Shown here: positions 59,794 through 64,000 of the stretch, piece by piece | Position numbering within the stretch: position 1 is the stretch's first letter | How the letters are laid out: each line of letters opens with the position of its first letter | Source of the DNA: Volutella citrinella | Lineage: Eukaryota > Ascomycota > Sordariomycetes > Hypocreales > Nectriaceae | NCBI GenBank assembly: GCA_034401135.1 | Contig: JAWZSP010000005.1 | Location: 2,666,001 to 2,730,000 of the forward strand | Direction: 5' to 3' | DNA: 64,000 nt | Made by a program: the position numbers and the translations under genes | The notes under the pieces: model-generated | What the model saw: only the letters and a program-made list of their open reading frames with translations | What the model was told of the DNA's origin: nothing | Databases searched by the model: none

Positions 59794-61764
59794 CTATGAT
59801 CTACCAAATCCAAACCAGCCTCTCTTAGAGGACTGTTGCTGAGGCTCCTGCTCAGGGGTCTGGCTTTGCACTGGTTCTGACTTTGGCTGACTCGATGTGC
59901 CCAGGTAGTCGATGTAATTCCACGCAACATCCAAGAAGATGGGCTTAGCAGGAATAACATCCATCTTGGGCGGATACTCAACAATGTTGGTGAGATCTAC
60001 ACCGCCGGCGGGAAATTCATGTAGACGCTCCACAAGGGGGCGCTTCAATCCTTCCGACATATCCGTACCGGCTTCCTTGCGAATGTTCTCGATGTGCACA
60101 ATGGCACGGTGCCGTTGCAACTCGCCATCCAGAAGGGTGGCCAAGGACCCAGTAGCCCCAGGCAGAACGAAAGCATTGAGGGGCCCCTGTACAGACTCCT
60201 GCGATTCCGGCACCTTGGACAGCGCCTCCTGGTTCAACATATGCGCGTGGTGGATGAGAGCAAGCGCATTCGCTGGCTTGTCCGTGATGGCGTGGGAGCG
60301 TCCAATTGCCAGAGCCCTGCGTAAAAAAAAAGATTAGCTTGGGTTTCTCGACCGGGTGATAATGTCAAATGCCTTACCTGGCCGCTTCAAAGTACTTGAC
60401 GAAGGATTCGATCTGGTTGGCAAGTTCCTGGTCATTAGCCACGCCGGGCAGTTCCTTGATTGATTCGTAGTTTTGTAGCGTGCCGTCGTAGAGAGCGACC
60501 TTCTCCTTCAACTTTGTCAGCTTCTTGCCAGGCGGGAGCTCCTTTTCCTGCTTCAGTGGCTCCTGGTCCGCCTTGGCTTTCTTTCGTCGCAACGGCCCAT
60601 ATTCTTCAGTCGCACCATCTCGGCTACCAGTCAAGACTCGATTGCGGCCAATCCTCCAGCTGATCATTTCAAAATTGACTGCTGTACGAGTGATTTGCAG
60701 GCTTTGCATCCGTGGGTCGCCTTGGTCAACGCCCTCTCCCTTCATCTCGTCAATTGCCTGCTTCGTAGCGTCCACGGCATCCTGAGTAAGCATCAGGATC
60801 TCGTCATATGCAGCAGCGATCTCGTGAGGCTGCCTATCTCTGGGATCCGCCAAGTCGTCTGCCAGCTTCTTCTTCGCCACCAGAACAGCCCCCCACGCCA
60901 TGGAGATTTGGGCATCCTCAATGTTGACCTCCCGGGAGCGCCAGGTGAGCGTCTTGGGAGCGCCCTCGGCGCTAGGCGTATCCTTTCTCGACTCCGGGTC
61001 GCCCTGTTTGAGGATGCTGGGATCAATGCGCTCAATCTCTTGAACGAGCTCGGAGTCTGACTGCGGAAAGGCTTTACGGGCAATTACGGGAATCGGCACT
61101 GTGCGAGGCGTCTTGAGCTGGTATGCGGCATATCGGATGGAAGGATCAATCGTCTCGGAAAGGAGATCCTTGAAGATGTCGCTCTTAGTGTCGGTAGCCA
61201 AAGCGCAGTAGATGATTCGCGCAGTGGCATAGCGGCGGAGGCAGACCTGCCAGCTCTGCTTCTCAAAGTTTGCTGCTCCGCTGATCAATGAGGCGTATGC
61301 CTTTGCCTCAAGAATGTCGGTTGGGGTGGCTCCGGTGTCGTCGGAATCGGTGAGGACGTCAACGAGGTCTTCGGCGATTTGAGAGGCCTTGGTGAGGCGA
61401 GAAATGATATGGGATCGAGTACGGCCGTGGATTCCTTTCTGCTCAGTATTGCGTGCTGCTTTCATGCTCATGGCTTGCGCCCAAGCCCGTTCGCTGATGA
61501 GGAGCAGCAGTCTCACGTATCTATGACCTTGATGAGAAATGGTGCGCCATTCGGTTGCTACTCAGATGCCTACCCCTTGTCCGCTGCAACATTCTCAGCC
61601 GTGACATCCGCTGGCTGCTTATATTTACCCCGATTCTTAGTCGCGATACCTAGCTTCTTGCGGCAAGAGGCAAGGCGCTTGGCGAGCTGCTTGTGGTACG
61701 TCGAGTGGTCGCCGTACAGGAGAGCTTGGTCGCGACCCTGCACTACGGTCTGGGTGATCTCCAT
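59794..61764 (-). CDS. SRP68: Signal recognition particle subunit SRP68
   Basis: Large SRP protein that binds the 7S RNA together with SRP72 and helps to target nascent secretory chains to the ER. 618 residues. The N-terminal RNA-binding region shows VVQGRDQALLYGDHSTYHKQLAKRLASCRKKLGI and YVRLLLLISERAWAQAMSMKA, both strong SRP68 signatures. It is followed by tetratricopeptide-like helices (NFEKQSWQVCLRRYATARIIYCAL) and the C-terminal region ending GWFGFGRS. Exons: 61764-61574, 61520-60378, 60316-59794. Intron 1 (53 nt) was placed so that DKG|YVRLLLL reads through in phase; intron 2 has a T9 pyrimidine tract before its acceptor. The ATG at 61764 begins MEITQTVVQGRD, close to the family start. 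Confidence 0.95.
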
Positions 61765-63522
61765 GGTGTAGGGCGATGGGGTGCGAATCTTGTGGGCACG
61801 TAAACTTCTGAAATGCTGGTGATAGGGATGTTGAAGCCCACGGCTGCCGTCGCAATCCCAGGGCGCTGACGGCAAGGCTTGATGTTGGCCTTGATTAGCG
61901 GGGGGTTTGATAGTGATGGATGTGGATGAGGTGTGAATGGCGGGGCACTTTTTGGCAGTCACGGGGCTAGAACCGTTCACAAAACCTGCCAGTTGTGTGT
62001 GTGGCCACACGTCGCCCAAGGGCAAGCCACACCGAGGGGCCCAGCCACAACGGGATACCCTCACAGCACTTCTCTCCAGTGGAATTCTGAGAATGAGAAA
62101 ATGGCAGAGGAAGCCTTTTGCAATCATCTTGACAGCAAACCTGCCCGGTACCATGAGGGAAACGGATTCACCCCAACCTTTGTTTGGGTCCATAATGTGC
62201 TTTTGGGTCCATAGTCTCAATGTTGCACTTCATTTTGGCACTGCTTGTTGGTGGCAGAAAGAGCTGTGATTGGCTAGAGATCAACCCAAGGCTGATATGG
62301 GATATTTCTTGATGAATAGATGCCCCTTGGGGTAGCAATGTGCTATTGCACTGGGCGACCATTGGCCTGGCGGCTGTTGAGAAATTGGACATGGACAGTA
62401 CACCCAGAAATAGCGAGGTCAAGCTGAAACTCGTGAACCACACTCCAGATCAGAGCATCTCGCCGGTACCCCACTTTGGATTGGAGCCTGGCTTTTTGTT
62501 GGTGTGGCTCCTGCGGGGCGCTCAGTACTTAGCTGGATGCAACGCCTCAGCCTGCCTCTGGACATTCCGAGATGACTCGCATGGCTGCAGCCGCCTGGTA
62601 TCATTGACGGGATATCAGAATAGTAGTGCCGGGAGCATAGTAGTAATCAATACCAAGGAATCTGTAGTAATTGCTCATCACAGGCGTACAGTGCTAGTAG
62701 CTTACGATGGTAGGTCCTACTTAGCCATAACGCCACCTCGCACCGCGCTTTTCTGTCATTGATGCTCTGCTGCACGGGTCAGACCAGCAGTTTCTGTGCT
62801 GACGCGATTCCCGTCGCCTTGACCACGGCTCTTGGCTTGGCTGCCTTGCCTTGCCGTGCTTCGCCTTGCCTCAAGTTTTCTAGCTCAGGCCGCTAGACCA
62901 AATTCTGCTGGGCAAGTGACACCCTCCGGCTCACGTGCTCCTCTCCCTGCGCGCACGCGGGGCTAGCGCTGCATGACCTTCCTTCCGCCTCTGAGCCTCT
63001 GCAGTCAGGACTGAGTTGCCAGACGGCCGTGAATTCACCATCTCTTCCTACGTCCTTGGAGGTTTTTCGTCGGGGTCTGGCCTTGACCATAACGGGATAA
63101 TCGCAGAAGGCTTCTCTTCTTACATCTACCTTGCACTCTCTGGCTCGTTTCCCATCCCGACCCGGGGTCCTCCGAGTTGTTCGGCCACTCTTTCCGCGCT
63201 CGCCGATAGCGCGCCGCTTATCGCGGGCCCTCTGTAACTGCTTTGGCCACCCCCGGCCGGGCTCCAGCCAGCTGCGTTCGCTCTCAAACCTCCAGCACCA
63301 ACGCCAACCCACCTGATGACAACGAGTCGACGACCCGCTTGCTCTCACACTTTCATTTTCTTCGCCGCCTGTCTTCGTCATCCATTTTTCACCTGCGATT
63401 CAACTGCCCTGCGACTTTGTAATGTGAAAAGGAACCGCCTTGCGATTTGAGTGCTAAGCGCCTCGTTTGACTCGCTGCCGCGCCCTGCTCCCCACCACCC
63501 AACATCGCATCTCCGTCGAGAC
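61765..63522. other. Divergent intergenic region, SRP68 and rightmost gene promoters
   Basis: 1.76 kb between divergent genes. No gene seen. A degenerate CCTTG-rich stretch (near 62846-62872) resembles the pentamer array at 22.76 kb in reverse complement. The last 500 bases on the plus strand are C/T-rich leader. Confidence 0.5.
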
Positions 63523-64000
63523 ATGGCTGCAAATGGTAAATCTCCTCCGCCCAAGGCACACATAGCATCTGTGCTCTGCTCCCCTTGGGCGCACAATTGC
63601 AGTCCCCCTTGCTGCGCAAACCATCTTCGTTACTAACTACTAACGCCATCTTCTACAGGCCGTCCCCCGGGCGCTGCTACCAGCGTTCCGTCATGGGATC
63701 CCGCAGCCTTGCTGCATCCAAACCGCCGATCACCTGCAACTCACGACATGACATCCCCCGCCGCTCCACCATCTTCATATCCCCGAGGCCCTCCCCAAGG
63801 CTACCAAGACGCCAACATGAACAACAACCCAGTTATCTTTCAATTTTCCAGCCCGACCGAGCTCGCGTCAGCGGGTCCGTCTAGTCGAGCCTCTACCCCG
63901 GGGAGTGTTCATGCTGGCGAAACAGGCGTCGGAGGCTGGATTGAGCGCATGAATAACGTTCAACATCGTTCAACAGTGCCGCAACTAAAACGAAGACGGG
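63523..64000 (+). CDS. N-terminus of an unidentified protein, cut by the right edge
   Basis: The first exon is only 13 nt (63523-63535, MAANG), followed by a 124-nt intron with a GTAAAT donor, CTAAC branch site and CTACAG acceptor. The second exon (63660 to beyond 64000) joins in phase to give GRPPGAATSVPSWDPAALLH, a disordered Pro/Ser-rich segment, NPVIFQFSSPTELASAG and GGWIERMNNVQHRSTVPQLKRRR. The basic end resembles disordered N-termini of large fungal nuclear proteins, but 118 residues are not enough to name a family. Confidence in a real gene is fair; function is unknown. Confidence 0.65.

Overview
The window comes from the nuclear genome of a filamentous ascomycete, most likely a sordariomycete of the Hypocreales type. 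Genes are interrupted by many short introns, mostly 46-147 nt with GTANGT-like donors, CTAAC/CTGAC-like branch sites and YAG acceptors. Two regulators carry fungal Zn(II)2Cys6 binuclear clusters. Several proteins are of kinds found essentially only in Ascomycota: a DUF2415-type WD protein, long disordered PH and coiled-coil proteins, and an NCS1 permease. The order assignment is inference from protein style; no marker gene here proves it. All gene models were built by hand from reading frames, splice sites and phase, and each multi-exon model sums to a multiple of three.

Layout. Left part (1-14.8 kb): a purine-cytosine permease (minus, running off the left edge), a ten-exon cytochrome P450 (minus), a ribokinase (plus), a decayed conserved ascomycete gene (minus), a UEV-like ubiquitin-conjugating-fold protein (minus) and a CCDC124/Lso2-type ribosome-associated protein (minus). 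A 9.5 kb stretch with no convincing gene follows (14.8-24.2 kb). Middle part (24.2-39.2 kb): an MFS transporter (plus), a PPR1-like Zn2Cys6 regulator (plus), a small single-pass membrane protein (minus) and a PH-domain protein (minus). A second gene-poor stretch covers 39.2-45.5 kb. Right part (45.5-64 kb): a coiled-coil protein (plus), a mitochondrial L-2-hydroxyglutarate dehydrogenase-type flavoenzyme (plus), a WD/DUF2415 protein (minus) divergent from mitochondrial Hsp70 SSC1 (plus), a second single-pass membrane protein (minus), a short Zn2Cys6 regulator (minus), SRP68 (minus), and the 5' end of an unidentified gene (plus) cut by the right edge.

Most genes are unlinked housekeeping functions: protein folding and targeting (SSC1, SRP68), ribosome association (CCDC124), ubiquitin-type folds and metabolic repair (L2HGDH). 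No new multi-gene system is evident. The observations that stand out are local: the P450 reading frame is restored only by a predicted one-nucleotide exon, so that one glycine codon would be assembled from three exons; a conserved ascomycete gene carries two in-frame TAG codons and a probable frameshift; an intron in the UEV gene uses a GC-AG boundary; and two different 7-bp tandem arrays lie just upstream of a membrane-protein gene, one of them abutting its start codon.
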